The translations under genes were made by a program, and so were the position numbers. A stretch of 64,000 nucleotides of DNA from Gracilimonas sp965227215 (GTDB lineage Bacteria; Bacteroidota; Rhodothermia; Balneolales; Balneolaceae), in NCBI GenBank assembly GCA_965227215.1, contig OZ245729.1, positions 806,001 through 870,000 of the forward strand, in the 5' to 3' direction. Position 1 is the first letter of the stretch. Every line of letters begins with the position of its first letter. The notes under the pieces are model-generated. The model ran no database searches, was not told where the DNA came from, and saw only the letters and a program-made list of their open reading frames with translations. Of the stretch, positions 50,573 through 60,553 are shown piece after piece.

Positions 50573-51913
50573 ATGAACCCATTAACCATTTTAAAGCAAC
50601 TGCATCTCAGCAACCTGTTTTTTCAGGTGCTGGCCGGGGTAGCTCTGGCTTTCCTGGTCGGGTATTTTGTACCGCCGGCAGGAGCTTTTGCTGAAATCCT
50701 TTTCTTTGGGTTTGTCGTAGTTTTTGGAATTGATCTGGTGCTTCTATTCAGCAGAAAAGAGCCCGTAAACGGAAACAGGGTGGTTCCTCAGCGACTGTCC
50801 AATGGAGATGAGAATGCCATTCGCATTCAGCTTACCAATCAGCTTAACTTTTCGGCACAGGCAGAAATAATCGATGAAATTCCCCATCAGTTTCAGATCA
50901 GAGACTTCAGTATTAAATCACTGCTGCATCCGGGAACAGGTAAAGAATTTGAGTATTCACTCCGACCTAACGAACGTGGTGAATACGACTTTGGTGATAT
51001 TAATGTGTTCTTACATTCCGGAATTGGTTTTGTCCGTCGAAAAGTAAGTATAGCCGCATCGGAAACAGTTCCGGTTTACCCTTCCTTTATACAGATGCGC
51101 AAATTTGAGATGTACGCCATTTCAAATCGGCTGACCGACATCGGTATTAAAAAGATACGCAGAGTCGGCCACACCATGGAATTCGACCAAATCAAGGAAT
51201 ATGTGCGGGGAGATGATGTGCGGTCGATCAACTGGAAAGCCACCGCTCGAGCCAACGACCTTATGGTAAACCAGTATCAGGATGAGCGCTCCCAAAATGT
51301 AATCAATGTAATTGACATGGGACGTGTAATGAAGATGCCTTTCGATGGACTGCACCTGCTTGATTATGCCATCAACACCAGCCTTGTTATATCAAACATC
51401 GCACTCATCAAAGACGACAAAGCGGGGTTGGTTACTTTTTCCAATGATGAGTCCGTAGTAGTAAAACCTGAGAAAAAGCGCACCCATATTCAGCGCATTC
51501 AGGAAACCTTATACAATCTGGAAACTAATTTTCTGGAATCCGACTACGAGCGGCTGGTCGTTTCCCTGAGAAAGCATGTAAACCAGCGAAGTCTGGTATT
51601 GCTTTACACTAATTTTGAGACCTTCTCTTCGATGGAGCGGCAGCTTCCATATCTGCAACGAATTGCCAAGGACCATTTACTGGTCACCATCTTTTTCGAA
51701 AACACCGAGATGACCAAGCTGCTGCATGAAGAATCTAAAACAATCGGACAAATCTACACCAAAACCATTGCAGAAAAATTCGCCTTCGAGAAAAAGCAGA
51801 TTGTGAAGGCACTAAATCAGAGAGGCATTCAAACCATTCTAACCCCACCGAAAGAGCTTTCGGTGAATGCGATTAATAAGTACCTGGAGTTAAAAGCTCG
51901 GGGATTAATTTAG
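50573..51913 (+). CDS. DUF58-domain protein
   Basis: 446 residues. Two N-terminal membrane helices (about 15-60), then a soluble part with a DUF58 domain containing 'GHTMEFDQIKEYVRGDDVRSINWKATARAND' (about 199-229, in outline). The following region (about 230-400) has a VWA-like pattern ('VINVIDMGRVM', 'LVTFSND') which binds divalent metal in related proteins. Typical MoxR partner. The region between it and moxR contains a palindromic repeat rather than a promoter I could recognise. Confidence 0.9.
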   Translation: MNPLTILKQLHLSNLFFQVLAGVALAFLVGYFVPPAGAFAEILFFGFVVVFGIDLVLLFSRKEPVNGNRVVPQRLSNGDENAIRIQLTNQLNFSAQAEIIDEIPHQFQIRDFSIKSLLHPGTGKEFEYSLRPNERGEYDFGDINVFLHSGIGFVRRKVSIAASETVPVYPSFIQMRKFEMYAISNRLTDIGIKKIRRVGHTMEFDQIKEYVRGDDVRSINWKATARANDLMVNQYQDERSQNVINVIDMGRVMKMPFDGLHLLDYAINTSLVISNIALIKDDKAGLVTFSNDESVVVKPEKKRTHIQRIQETLYNLETNFLESDYERLVVSLRKHVNQRSLVLLYTNFETFSSMERQLPYLQRIAKDHLLVTIFFENTEMTKLLHEESKTIGQIYTKTIAEKFAFEKKQIVKALNQRGIQTILTPPKELSVNAINKYLELKARGLI

Positions 51914-51916
51914 CTT

Positions 51917-52897
51917 ATGAAATTTATGTACAACAAAGTAGAATTCGTTTTAACGATACTTTTTCTCCTTCTAATTGCTTTAGATGCAAATGCACAGACC
52001 GATTCGACCAGAGTTATTTTAAGATTCGATGAAGCCGACTCCTATCTTGTCATCAATCAGGATTATTCAAATTGCATTCCGGTTAATCCGAAAGAAGAAA
52101 TAATGATTGAGTCAGGTAAAAAAAACCTGACTATTGCTTCTAAATACCATTCTGATGCTGTTGTTTCACCCACCCTTCGACCTGGAGTAACTCATACGGT
52201 CATGTTTAAACAAGAGCGAATTAAAAATCTAAACAAAAATGCACATCAAAGTTCTTACGCTGCATGTAAATTAAAATCTAATGTGTTCTTTTTTGCAGAC
52301 CATGATGCAACTGTTAGTATAAATGGGCAAGAACTTGATAAAACTTCATTTCATACCATCCTGAATAACGGAACATATAAAGTTACAACCACCGTTGGCG
52401 GGGTGAAGGAAGTCTCGGAAATGAACGTCAATGGGTATACTGTATTTGAAAATTATGTTCGGCCGACCAGAATGGAACTGTTCAAAGAAAGTTTCATTCC
52501 CGGAGCAGCGCAGTTTAGAAAACGTGAAAAATTAAAGGGAGCATTACTCATCAGTCTGATGGGTGGATTCGCAATAAGTACCGTTTTTTCAAATAATAAA
52601 TTATCTCAGAAAAATTCTAAATATGAAAGGCTAAGACTGGAGTACCAATTTGCTACTGATCCACGTGAAGTTTTAACTATTGCAAACAAAGCCGATAAAA
52701 CTTACGATCAAATTTTAAAGTTTGAACGTTTTAGAAATGCATCCATTATAGCCTTTTCAGCTACATACTTGTTGAATATAATTGACGGAATAACCGCTCC
52801 GAAATTTGGATTGACGAAAGATAAGATCAACATGAAACCATTTATTGATTTTGATGCAGATTTGATTCCGAAAGCAAAAATTGAAATCGATTTTTAA
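51917..52897 (+). CDS. exported protein with a C-terminal membrane hairpin, DUF5683-like
   Basis: 326 residues with a signal peptide (about 1-27). The N-terminal half is beta-rich with PEGA-like turns ('VILRFDEADSYLVINQ', 'VSINGQELDKTSFHTI'). The C-terminal half has 'KESFIPGAAQFRKREKLKGALLISLMGG' (in outline), which resembles the 'PGxGQxxxxKxxKG' motif of DUF5683-type proteins, then two membrane segments. Noticeably more AT-rich than the genes before it. It starts 3 bp after the DUF58 gene, so it may be co-transcribed, and ends 1 bp before the next gene. Confidence 0.6.
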   Translation: MKFMYNKVEFVLTILFLLLIALDANAQTDSTRVILRFDEADSYLVINQDYSNCIPVNPKEEIMIESGKKNLTIASKYHSDAVVSPTLRPGVTHTVMFKQERIKNLNKNAHQSSYAACKLKSNVFFFADHDATVSINGQELDKTSFHTILNNGTYKVTTTVGGVKEVSEMNVNGYTVFENYVRPTRMELFKESFIPGAAQFRKREKLKGALLISLMGGFAISTVFSNNKLSQKNSKYERLRLEYQFATDPREVLTIANKADKTYDQILKFERFRNASIIAFSATYLLNIIDGITAPKFGLTKDKINMKPFIDFDADLIPKAKIEIDF

Positions 52898-52898
52898 T

Positions 52899-55181
52899 AT
52901 GACTAAGTACGTATCATTTTTTGCTTTATTGTTACTATGCTCATGTGCTGAGGCTCCTACTCAGTTTGACAGAAATAACCTCAATGATCCAGATAACCCT
53001 GAATATAGATTAGCTCCGGCTTCTGCTTTTGATTCAGAAATTTTAGAAGATAAACTAATTAAGCTTAGCTGGGATAATTCTGCAGAATATAACTTAGCAA
53101 CCGCTTTTATATTATCCAAAACTGTACGTGGTAATAGTGATACCATTGTACTAGACACTTTAGATACTTCTTTTAATGCTTATGTGGACTCAAGCAGATT
53201 AATTACAATTAATACCTTGTATCACTTAGAAAGAATAAGATCTACTAAAGATACTGTAATTAAATCTGAAACATTACATACTGATATAGATTTTGGTAAC
53301 CCTTTTAGCAAATATGGGGTTGTATGTTGTAAAGGATATGAAGACTCTGAGTCAACAGGTCTTGAAACTGCTCCTGACCCTGATTCTTTAAAAGCTTATT
53401 TTACTTGGGACTATGATAATGATTGGCCCTTTATTTCTATTGCTTACTCCTCAGCTGAAGATATCAATCATTTTGAAGTAATTGACACTCTTCTCCCGGG
53501 GCAAAAATACTATGAAAGCCCACATTTTGATTTAGACTTTCAAAAAAGAAAGTTTCTAATACGTTCTTTCGTATCAGAGCTTGATATTGAAGAAAACATA
53601 GTCGCTGATTCTATAATTACAGGGTACAGTCCACATTCAAAATTCGCCCCACGTATACTTGAACCGGATGTCCGGCATGAAAGTGAAACTGTAATTACTT
53701 GGGAGGATAATTCTGATTTCGAAGATAGCTTTGAAATCTTAAAAGGATATAACCAGAACTTCCAAAGTGTTATCGCAACTGTAGACCAGAATGTAAATAC
53801 ATTTACTGATACGCTTCAGCCCTTTCTTCCCCAAACAGGTACTTCTGGTGGTGCGTATTATAAAGATTATAGAACATTCTACAGTGTACGCGCGATTAAA
53901 AATAATACATCCGCTAGTACAGATACTACCCAAGCAGAAATACGTATCTATGTAGCAGACTTATTTCTAAAGGATTCAGACCAAAATTCCATAACCCTAC
54001 AGTGGGAACCAAGACAACCTTCCGATATACACTCTTATACCCTTCTCAGAAGTACGGATGGCAACAATTTCACCTCTTATAAAAAATTTAACCCTACTCA
54101 AAGTACATACACAGATACCAATTTAGATACTTCAGAAACCTATCACTATCGAATTAAATCTGATATAAAGAATGGATTTGGTAAACCGATTCTTAGTCAT
54201 TCATATGAATTTGAACAACTGTCGACTTTTGATTTTGAGAATGCAACAATCTTAGAGGTAAGTAACAACGATAATTATCTTATAGCAGCCAGTGGGCATG
54301 ATACTGAGCCATCTGCTAATGCTCATTACCTGGCTATTTTTGACCTTAATACTAATACAGAATTCACCAGATTTAATCCTTTTAATAGTCCTATAGATGG
54401 AATTGATATTCTGGAAGAAAAAAACCTTATCGCCTATTCTTCAAAAGAAGCAAAGAAGTTTGAAGTAAGAGATTTTATTGCCGATACAACCGTATTCAGT
54501 ATTTCTGATGTAGATGTCCATGACATTGAGTTTTCTCCGGACGGCTTATCTGTTTACGTGGTTAGTGAACTTAGTAATTTTAGAAAATATAGCTTTGATT
54601 CGCCTGACCCGGATTTTGAAGTCCAGAGTACGGATCAATTTTATACTTTCCCTTCTAACAGAAGGATATCGGTAAGTCAAACCGGTGACACAGTAGCTGT
54701 TAACATGGTTTCGAAATATCACCTTTATACCGATCAGGGAGAAAGGATTAGCTTCAATTCACTTACATCACAAGGTAATACTTCTGATTGGGTAAATATT
54801 TCCAATAAAGGTGGTTTTATTGCTTCAACCAGAGACTACGCAAACATCACCATAACCCAAGTGCAATCTTTAGAAACAGGTACTGAGTTATTTCATCTTG
54901 GCGGAATTGGATCGGCTTTGGATTTTAACCACAACGACCAATTAGCACTAGTAACAACTCTTGAGGACGTTTATCTTATCGATTTGAACACATTAAGCGT
55001 TGCTGGTGCCTATAATTTTACTGACAACCGATTTGACGAAGGTATCACTTTTTCCAGAATGAGTAATACCGATAACACTTTTTTTATTGCAAACAGTCAA
55101 GGTATTCAGAAAATGAGAATTACCAGTACTCGAAAATGGCAACCTGCACCTTATCAAATTTCGATCAGTCCTTATTACTAA
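52899..55181 (+). CDS. large AT-rich lipoprotein with FN3-like and beta-propeller-like parts
   Basis: About 760 residues from the ATG at 52899, just after the previous stop; an in-frame ATG at 52881 would overlap it. Signal peptide with lipobox 'LLCSC' (Cys about 17). FN3-like module at about 345-420 ('SITLQWEPRQPSDIHSYTL', 'ETYHYRIKSDI'); an earlier similar unit around 40-110. The C-terminal third (about 430-755) has repeating strands ('DIEFSPDGLSVYVVSEL', 'GLDFNHNDQLALVTT'-like) typical of propeller blades. Codon use is strongly AT-biased compared with all neighbours except the preceding gene. Probably surface-exposed; function unknown. Confidence 0.65.
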   Translation: MTKYVSFFALLLLCSCAEAPTQFDRNNLNDPDNPEYRLAPASAFDSEILEDKLIKLSWDNSAEYNLATAFILSKTVRGNSDTIVLDTLDTSFNAYVDSSRLITINTLYHLERIRSTKDTVIKSETLHTDIDFGNPFSKYGVVCCKGYEDSESTGLETAPDPDSLKAYFTWDYDNDWPFISIAYSSAEDINHFEVIDTLLPGQKYYESPHFDLDFQKRKFLIRSFVSELDIEENIVADSIITGYSPHSKFAPRILEPDVRHESETVITWEDNSDFEDSFEILKGYNQNFQSVIATVDQNVNTFTDTLQPFLPQTGTSGGAYYKDYRTFYSVRAIKNNTSASTDTTQAEIRIYVADLFLKDSDQNSITLQWEPRQPSDIHSYTLLRSTDGNNFTSYKKFNPTQSTYTDTNLDTSETYHYRIKSDIKNGFGKPILSHSYEFEQLSTFDFENATILEVSNNDNYLIAASGHDTEPSANAHYLAIFDLNTNTEFTRFNPFNSPIDGIDILEEKNLIAYSSKEAKKFEVRDFIADTTVFSISDVDVHDIEFSPDGLSVYVVSELSNFRKYSFDSPDPDFEVQSTDQFYTFPSNRRISVSQTGDTVAVNMVSKYHLYTDQGERISFNSLTSQGNTSDWVNISNKGGFIASTRDYANITITQVQSLETGTELFHLGGIGSALDFNHNDQLALVTTLEDVYLIDLNTLSVAGAYNFTDNRFDEGITFSRMSNTDNTFFIANSQGIQKMRITSTRKWQPAPYQISISPYY

Positions 55182-55185
55182 CTTC

Positions 55186-57606
55186 TCAATAAATCGCCGG
55201 AAAACGCTCCGTATCTGCTTTGTGCATAATATCGTAAATGGTCTCAAAGATATCCTCAGCATTTGGCTTGCTGAAGTAATCTCCGTCAGAGGCATAGGCC
55301 GGACGGTGGTCGTTAGCAGTCAAACATTTCGGCTCTGAATCCAGTTGAAAGTAACCACCTTGCTCTTCCAGTACTTTATGCAGAATGTAGGCCGAAGCTC
55401 CCCCCGGAACGTCTTCATCCACAATCAACAGTCGGTTCGTCTTGCTGAGTGATTTTCCAATTACGTGATCCAGGTCAAACGGCATGAGCGTTCTAACGTC
55501 AATCAGCTCAATGGAAATACCGGCATCCTCAAGTTGGGGAATAAGGCTTTCCACGATGTTGAACGTAGAACCGTAGGAAACAACCGTCATATCAGATCCT
55601 TCATGGATAATTTCCGGCTTACCTAATGGAGTGGTGAACTCGCCAAGGTTCGTCGGCATGTCTTCTTTCAGTCGATAACCGTTGAGTGGTTCAACAATAA
55701 TTGCCGGATCATCTCCCTGAAGCAACGTATTATAAAATCCTGCTGCTTCGGTCAAATTTCTGGGTACACACAAATGTACACCGCGTGCTCCGCTTGTTAT
55801 CATTCCCATAGGGGAACCGGAATGCCAGATCCCCTCTAATCGGTGGCCGCGGGTTCGTACAATCAAGGGTGCTGCCTGTCCGCCTTTAGTTCGATAACGA
55901 AGCGTTGCAAGATCATCTGAAATTCCTTGGAAACAATAGAGCAGGTAATCCAGGTACTGTATTTCAGCAATCGGGCGAAGTCCGCGAATCGACATCCCGA
56001 TACCTTGTCCCAGGATCGTTGCTTCCCGAATACCTGTATCGCTTACACGGATTTCACCGTATTTATCCTGCATGCCCTCAAGGCCTTTATTCACATCACC
56101 CAGCTTTCCGGAATCTTCACCGAAAACCAGCGTATTCGGATATTTCTCAAAAATAGCATCAAAATTTTCACGGATAACCAACCGGCCATCCACTCGTTTT
56201 GGCTTTTCAGGATACTCTGGCTTAACCTCTTCTACCTTTAAGGGAGATTTCGGTGTTTGGCTGTATAAGTGCGAATTATAGCGATCCCGGTTTACTTCCC
56301 GATATTCTTTCACCCACTCAGCCAATTTCTCCCGGGCCGTACCTGTACTACCGGCTGTAGCTGCCAGCGACTTCCGCGCCGCGGATAAAATGTCTTTTCG
56401 AATGGCATTCGGATAGTTCTTAAGCTTTTTAGCATACTCAGCTACTTTGTCTGAACCGCTTTCTTCCTGAAGATTATTGATTAGCTCAATTGCCGTTGCT
56501 TTTTCCTCTTTGATAGGTTCAATAAAAGCTTTCCATGCAGCTTTTTTGGCTTCATTTACTTCGTTCTGTGCTTCTTCTTCCAGCTCGTCAAGTTTTTCGG
56601 ATTTGGCAATGCCGTTATCTAAAATCCATTGGCGAAGCTTCGCCAGGCAGCAATATTCTTCTTCCCACTGCAGTCGTTCTTCCGACTTATACCGCTCATG
56701 TGAACCGGAAGTAGAGTGTCCCTGAGGTTGGGTAACTTCCTGCACATGAATTAAAACGGGTACATGTTCTTTACGGGCAATCTCTTCTGCTTTCTGATAA
56801 GTTTCAATCAGAGCCTGATAATCCCAGGCTTTCACCCTCAAAATTTCGTAACCGTCCTCATCTTCTGTACGCTGAAACCCTTTCAGGATTTCTGAAATAT
56901 TCTCTTTTGTAGTCTGATATTTCTTAGCCACAGATATCCCAAATCCATCATCCCAAACCGACATAATCATCGGTACCTGAAGCACACCGGCAGCGTTGAT
57001 TGTTTCCCAGAATACCCCTTCAGAAGTACTGGCATCGCCAATAGTTCCAAAAGCGACTTCATTGCCCTTGTTGGAAAACTTCTTCCACTCTTTACCTTTC
57101 AGCGCTTTCTCGTTTCGGTACACTTTGGAGGCTTGTGCAAGTCCTAATAGGCGGGCCATTTGTCCGGCTGTAGGTGAAATGTCAGACGCGGTATTCTTGG
57201 ATTTGGTCTGATCGATCCAGTTGCCTTCTTCGTCCAGCAAACGAGTGGCGAAATGCGAATTCATTTGACGACCGGCTGAGTTCGGATCTGCTTCTACATC
57301 TGCGTGAGCATATAGCTGAGCAAAAAGCTGTTGCGGAGTCAGTCCTCCTATAGCAAGCATGAAAGTCTGGTCGCGATAGTATCCTGAACGAAAATCCCCA
57401 TTCTTAAAAACTTTGGCCATCGCAATCTGAGGGATTTCCTTTCCGTCACCAAATATTCCGAACTTGGCTTTTCCGGTGAGTACTTCTTTTCTACCGATCA
57501 ACGACATGTGCCGGCTTACCCAACCCAGTTTGAAATCGGCCAGAATTTCTTTCTTCTGAGCAGCGGTAAACTTTTTCTTTGTCGTCTTTTCTTTTACTTG
57601 AGCCAT
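55186..57606 (-). CDS. 2-oxoacid dehydrogenase E1, alpha-beta fusion
   Basis: 806 residues, equal to an E1-alpha (about 1-420) joined to an E1-beta (about 470-806). E1 decarboxylates a 2-oxoacid with thiamine diphosphate and passes the acyl group to E2 lipoamide. The ThDP motif 'GTIGDASTSEGVFWE' is at about 205-219 and the beta part has 'VFGEDSGKLGDVNKG' and 'LDYLLYCFQGISDDLATLRYRT'. The sequence fits branched-chain or pyruvate E1; the exact substrate is not certain. No E2 or E3 gene is nearby. Convergent with the AT-rich lipoprotein gene (4-bp gap). Confidence 0.92.
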   Translation of the reverse strand: MAQVKEKTTKKKFTAAQKKEILADFKLGWVSRHMSLIGRKEVLTGKAKFGIFGDGKEIPQIAMAKVFKNGDFRSGYYRDQTFMLAIGGLTPQQLFAQLYAHADVEADPNSAGRQMNSHFATRLLDEEGNWIDQTKSKNTASDISPTAGQMARLLGLAQASKVYRNEKALKGKEWKKFSNKGNEVAFGTIGDASTSEGVFWETINAAGVLQVPMIMSVWDDGFGISVAKKYQTTKENISEILKGFQRTEDEDGYEILRVKAWDYQALIETYQKAEEIARKEHVPVLIHVQEVTQPQGHSTSGSHERYKSEERLQWEEEYCCLAKLRQWILDNGIAKSEKLDELEEEAQNEVNEAKKAAWKAFIEPIKEEKATAIELINNLQEESGSDKVAEYAKKLKNYPNAIRKDILSAARKSLAATAGSTGTAREKLAEWVKEYREVNRDRYNSHLYSQTPKSPLKVEEVKPEYPEKPKRVDGRLVIRENFDAIFEKYPNTLVFGEDSGKLGDVNKGLEGMQDKYGEIRVSDTGIREATILGQGIGMSIRGLRPIAEIQYLDYLLYCFQGISDDLATLRYRTKGGQAAPLIVRTRGHRLEGIWHSGSPMGMITSGARGVHLCVPRNLTEAAGFYNTLLQGDDPAIIVEPLNGYRLKEDMPTNLGEFTTPLGKPEIIHEGSDMTVVSYGSTFNIVESLIPQLEDAGISIELIDVRTLMPFDLDHVIGKSLSKTNRLLIVDEDVPGGASAYILHKVLEEQGGYFQLDSEPKCLTANDHRPAYASDGDYFSKPNAEDIFETIYDIMHKADTERFPAIY

Positions 57607-57755
57607 TTTGCAATTTTAGTTCTGAATATTTAGGAAAGCACCCTTCCAAAAGGGGCGATATAATACGGAAAAGCGCTTTTTTATGAAACAGTCTTCAGCG
57701 CTCGTATCGTTCTTTTTCGATTAAATCTGCTTGAACTTAGAGCTTAATAAACCTC

Positions 57756-57820
57756 TAACCCTTCCAGGGTTAAACTACCAAGACTGAACCAAATAGACGG
57801 TTAGTAACCCTGGAAGGGTT
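57756..57820. repeat. inverted repeat of an aacccttccagggtt unit
   Basis: aacccttccagggtta (57757-57772) and taaccctggaagggtt (57805-57820) are perfect 16-bp inverted copies separated by 32 bp; each unit is itself nearly palindromic (aaccct/agggtt). No T-tract. Lies between the fumC 3' end and the E1 5' end. Looks like an extragenic repeat that could also form a large hairpin. Confidence 0.7.
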
Positions 57821-57834
57821 TTGGTAAAGTACAA

Positions 57835-59226
57835 TTACTCCGTAAAACCGCCTTTGGTCATTTTAATCGGATCCAATGCTTTCTCCAGTTCCTCATCCGA
57901 TAAATCTGTCATCTCTTTGGCCACTTCTTTAAGTGCCCGGCCTTCTGCAAAAGCTTTCTTGGCAATTTTGGCTGCTTTGTCATACCCGATAATTGGGTTG
58001 AGTGCGGTAACCAGAATCGGATTTTTCTCAACCATTGAAGCAATATTCTCTTTTCTTACCGATAGCTTAGAAACCGAACGGTCTGCCAAGTTTCGTGCCG
58101 CATTGGCCAGAATATCGATAGACTGTAACAGGTTATGTGCTACTACTGGCAGCATCACATTCAACTCAAAGTTTCCTGCTTGTCCGCCAACAGTTACCGT
58201 AGCATCATTACCTATTACCTGGGCGCATACCATCGTCAATGATTCTTCAATCACCGGATTCACTTTCCCGGGCATAATAGATGATCCGGGCTGAAGGGCA
58301 GCCAGTTCCACTTCTCCTATTCCACTATTAGGGCCAGAATTCATCCAGCGAAGGTCGTTACCGATTTTCATCAGGCTAACCGCAATGGTTTTCAGCTGTC
58401 CGCTGAGTTCAACAGGGGCATCCACCGTGGCCTGAGCTTCAAAATGGTTTTCAGCTTCGGTGAATTTCTCTCCGGTCAGTTCAGATATTGTGGCTGCAAA
58501 TTTCTTCCCAAAATCCTCATGCGTATTAATTCCGGTTCCAACCGCGGTACCTCCTTGAGGTAGCTCGCTAACTCTTTCCAGAGCCGATTCAACCCGCTTG
58601 ATTCCCAACTCAACCTGACGTGCATAACCGCCAAATTCCTGCTCGATGGTTACCGGCATGGCATCCATAAGGTGAGTTCGCCCGGTTTTAACTACATCGG
58701 CATATTCCTTCCCTTTTTCGAGAAAAGTCTTCTGAAGATGCTCCAAAGCCGGAATCAGGTTGTTATTTACTGCTTTTACCGCAGCTACCCGAATGGTAGT
58801 TGGAATGACATCATTTGAGCTTTGCCCATAGTTAATATGATCGTTCGGATGAATATCCACATCCAGGTTTTGCTTCAGCTCATTGGCGCGCCGGGCAATC
58901 ACTTCATTGGAGTTCATGTTGGTGGAAGTACCGGAACCGGTCTGAAAAATATCGATCACGAATTCTTTATCGTGCAGTCCGTCAATGACTTCCTGAGATG
59001 CCGCCTGAATAGCCTTGGCAACACTTTCGTCTAAAAGACCCAGTTCAGCGTTTACGGTTGCGGCCGCCTTCTTAACATATCCCAGGGCCTCAATAAACTC
59101 CCGGCTGAATTTAATTCCGCTGATTGGAAAATTATCGTGGGCACGCTGGGTTTGTGCTCCATATAAGGCGTCTTTTGGAACTTTCACTTCACCCATGGAA
59201 TCTTTCTCGATACGATATTCACTCAT
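57835..59226 (-). CDS. fumC: class II fumarate hydratase
   Basis: 463 residues from the ATG at 59226 ('MSEYRIEKDSMGEVKVP'); a start 26 codons earlier adds a sequence with no family match. Interconverts fumarate and malate in the TCA cycle. The class II signature 'GSSIMPGKVNP' (about 316-326) and 'TGSGTSTNMNSNEV' (about 95-108) are present. Iron-free, oxygen-stable class. Standard length. Confidence 0.95.
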   Translation of the reverse strand: MSEYRIEKDSMGEVKVPKDALYGAQTQRAHDNFPISGIKFSREFIEALGYVKKAAATVNAELGLLDESVAKAIQAASQEVIDGLHDKEFVIDIFQTGSGTSTNMNSNEVIARRANELKQNLDVDIHPNDHINYGQSSNDVIPTTIRVAAVKAVNNNLIPALEHLQKTFLEKGKEYADVVKTGRTHLMDAMPVTIEQEFGGYARQVELGIKRVESALERVSELPQGGTAVGTGINTHEDFGKKFAATISELTGEKFTEAENHFEAQATVDAPVELSGQLKTIAVSLMKIGNDLRWMNSGPNSGIGEVELAALQPGSSIMPGKVNPVIEESLTMVCAQVIGNDATVTVGGQAGNFELNVMLPVVAHNLLQSIDILANAARNLADRSVSKLSVRKENIASMVEKNPILVTALNPIIGYDKAAKIAKKAFAEGRALKEVAKEMTDLSDEELEKALDPIKMTKGGFTE

Positions 59227-59405
59227 TCTTCTACTTTCTTCTTTAAAGGTTGAGAATTCGTGCCCCAAGATGGTACTAAAACGCTGAGCGTTCGGGGCAA
59301 ACAAAAATTTTACTTCATAGCCTTAAGAAGATAAGGAAAAACTATGTAGATGTTGTGAATAGGATGTTAAAAAGAAAGGATGCCTTAGGAAGTAATGAGT
59401 ATAGG

Positions 59406-60530
59406 CTATAATTCTTTAGAATACATCCGGTAGGTTTTATCCAGTGTGCCGCCAATGCGTTCGGCAACGCGGATCATTTCCGGGTTTGACTCCAGAATCC
59501 AGCTAAGCTCGGATACCGTTTTACCTTCACTTTCCAGGCCGTTTTGGATAGAGCGCTGATGCAACAGAGCATCGATTCCTCTGCCCTGCCATTCCGGTAA
59601 CACGCCCATAAGTGCCGTACGGAGCCCCTTTACCCTGCTTTTTCCCCATAGCAGTTTGATGAACCCAAATGGAAAGAGCTTTCCATTCATTCCTTTCAGA
59701 ATTTCATTGATGTTGGGAAGTCCGATGGAGAAAGCTACCGGTTCACCTTTAATTTCCGCTATGTGGGCGTAATCTGTGTCCACAATCATTTTCAGGTCTT
59801 TACCGGCAGCCTGAAATTCTTCTTCTGTTAAAGGTATAAATCCCCAGTTGTCTTTCCAGGCTTTGTTGAAAATCTCCCGGATAATCTTAATTTCAGAATC
59901 CATTTTCTTCAGATTCACAGGGCGGATTTCAATATCCGGCAACCTCTTCCTAACAATATCCATCGCCCGGTTCATCCGATCTACCGCCACCGTTTCAGTA
60001 TCCACGATATAGGCATACATATCCATCTCTTTGGCAAATCCGGCATTCTTGATCAGCTCATCATAATAGGAAAAGTTATAGGGCATCATGATGTAGGGAT
60101 CTTTATCGAACCCTTCAATCAAAACACCAATGGTGTCCATCATGCTTGGGCTTGCGGGACCGATCACTTTATTCATTCCCTTATCTCGAAGCCAGTCTTC
60201 GGCTACACGAAACAGTAAATTTGTGGTGTGCTGATCATTGATGCTTTCAAAAAAACCAAAGTGTCCGGTTTTAGTGCCGTGAAATTCATTAAATCGGTGA
60301 TCGATAATAGCTGCAATTCGACCAACATCTTTACCGTCTTTCTCTGCCAGAAACAGAGCAATTTCAGCATTATTGAAGAAAGGATTTTTATCGGTATCGA
60401 TCAGTTTTTTCTGATCCATTCGCAAAGGAGGAACCCAGTGCTCTTCACCTTCATAGAAAGGGTATATGAAATTCGTAAATCGTTTCTTTTCCTCTTTGGT
60501 TGAAACGAAGGTTACCCCGGAACTATTCAT
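59406..60530 (-). CDS. GNAT-like acyltransferase, candidate bacterial ceramide synthase
   Basis: 374 residues. Two GNAT-like halves: N-terminal 'FYEGEEHWVPPLRMDQKK' then 'FLAEKDGKDVGRIAAIID' (about 61-78), and a C-terminal acetyl-CoA-binding-like segment 'ALMGVLPEWQGRGIDALLHQ' (about 307-326) with the Q/R-x-x-G-x-G/A pattern. Length and layout match the family that includes the ceramide synthase of Caulobacter, an acyl-CoA-dependent N-acyltransferase acting on the sphinganine backbone. It follows the serine palmitoyltransferase gene by 23 bp. The link is strong by context but not shown from sequence alone. Confidence 0.7.
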   Translation of the reverse strand: MNSSGVTFVSTKEEKKRFTNFIYPFYEGEEHWVPPLRMDQKKLIDTDKNPFFNNAEIALFLAEKDGKDVGRIAAIIDHRFNEFHGTKTGHFGFFESINDQHTTNLLFRVAEDWLRDKGMNKVIGPASPSMMDTIGVLIEGFDKDPYIMMPYNFSYYDELIKNAGFAKEMDMYAYIVDTETVAVDRMNRAMDIVRKRLPDIEIRPVNLKKMDSEIKIIREIFNKAWKDNWGFIPLTEEEFQAAGKDLKMIVDTDYAHIAEIKGEPVAFSIGLPNINEILKGMNGKLFPFGFIKLLWGKSRVKGLRTALMGVLPEWQGRGIDALLHQRSIQNGLESEGKTVSELSWILESNPEMIRVAERIGGTLDKTYRMYSKEL

Positions 60531-60553
60531 ACAGCCTTGGTAAAATTAAGGGT

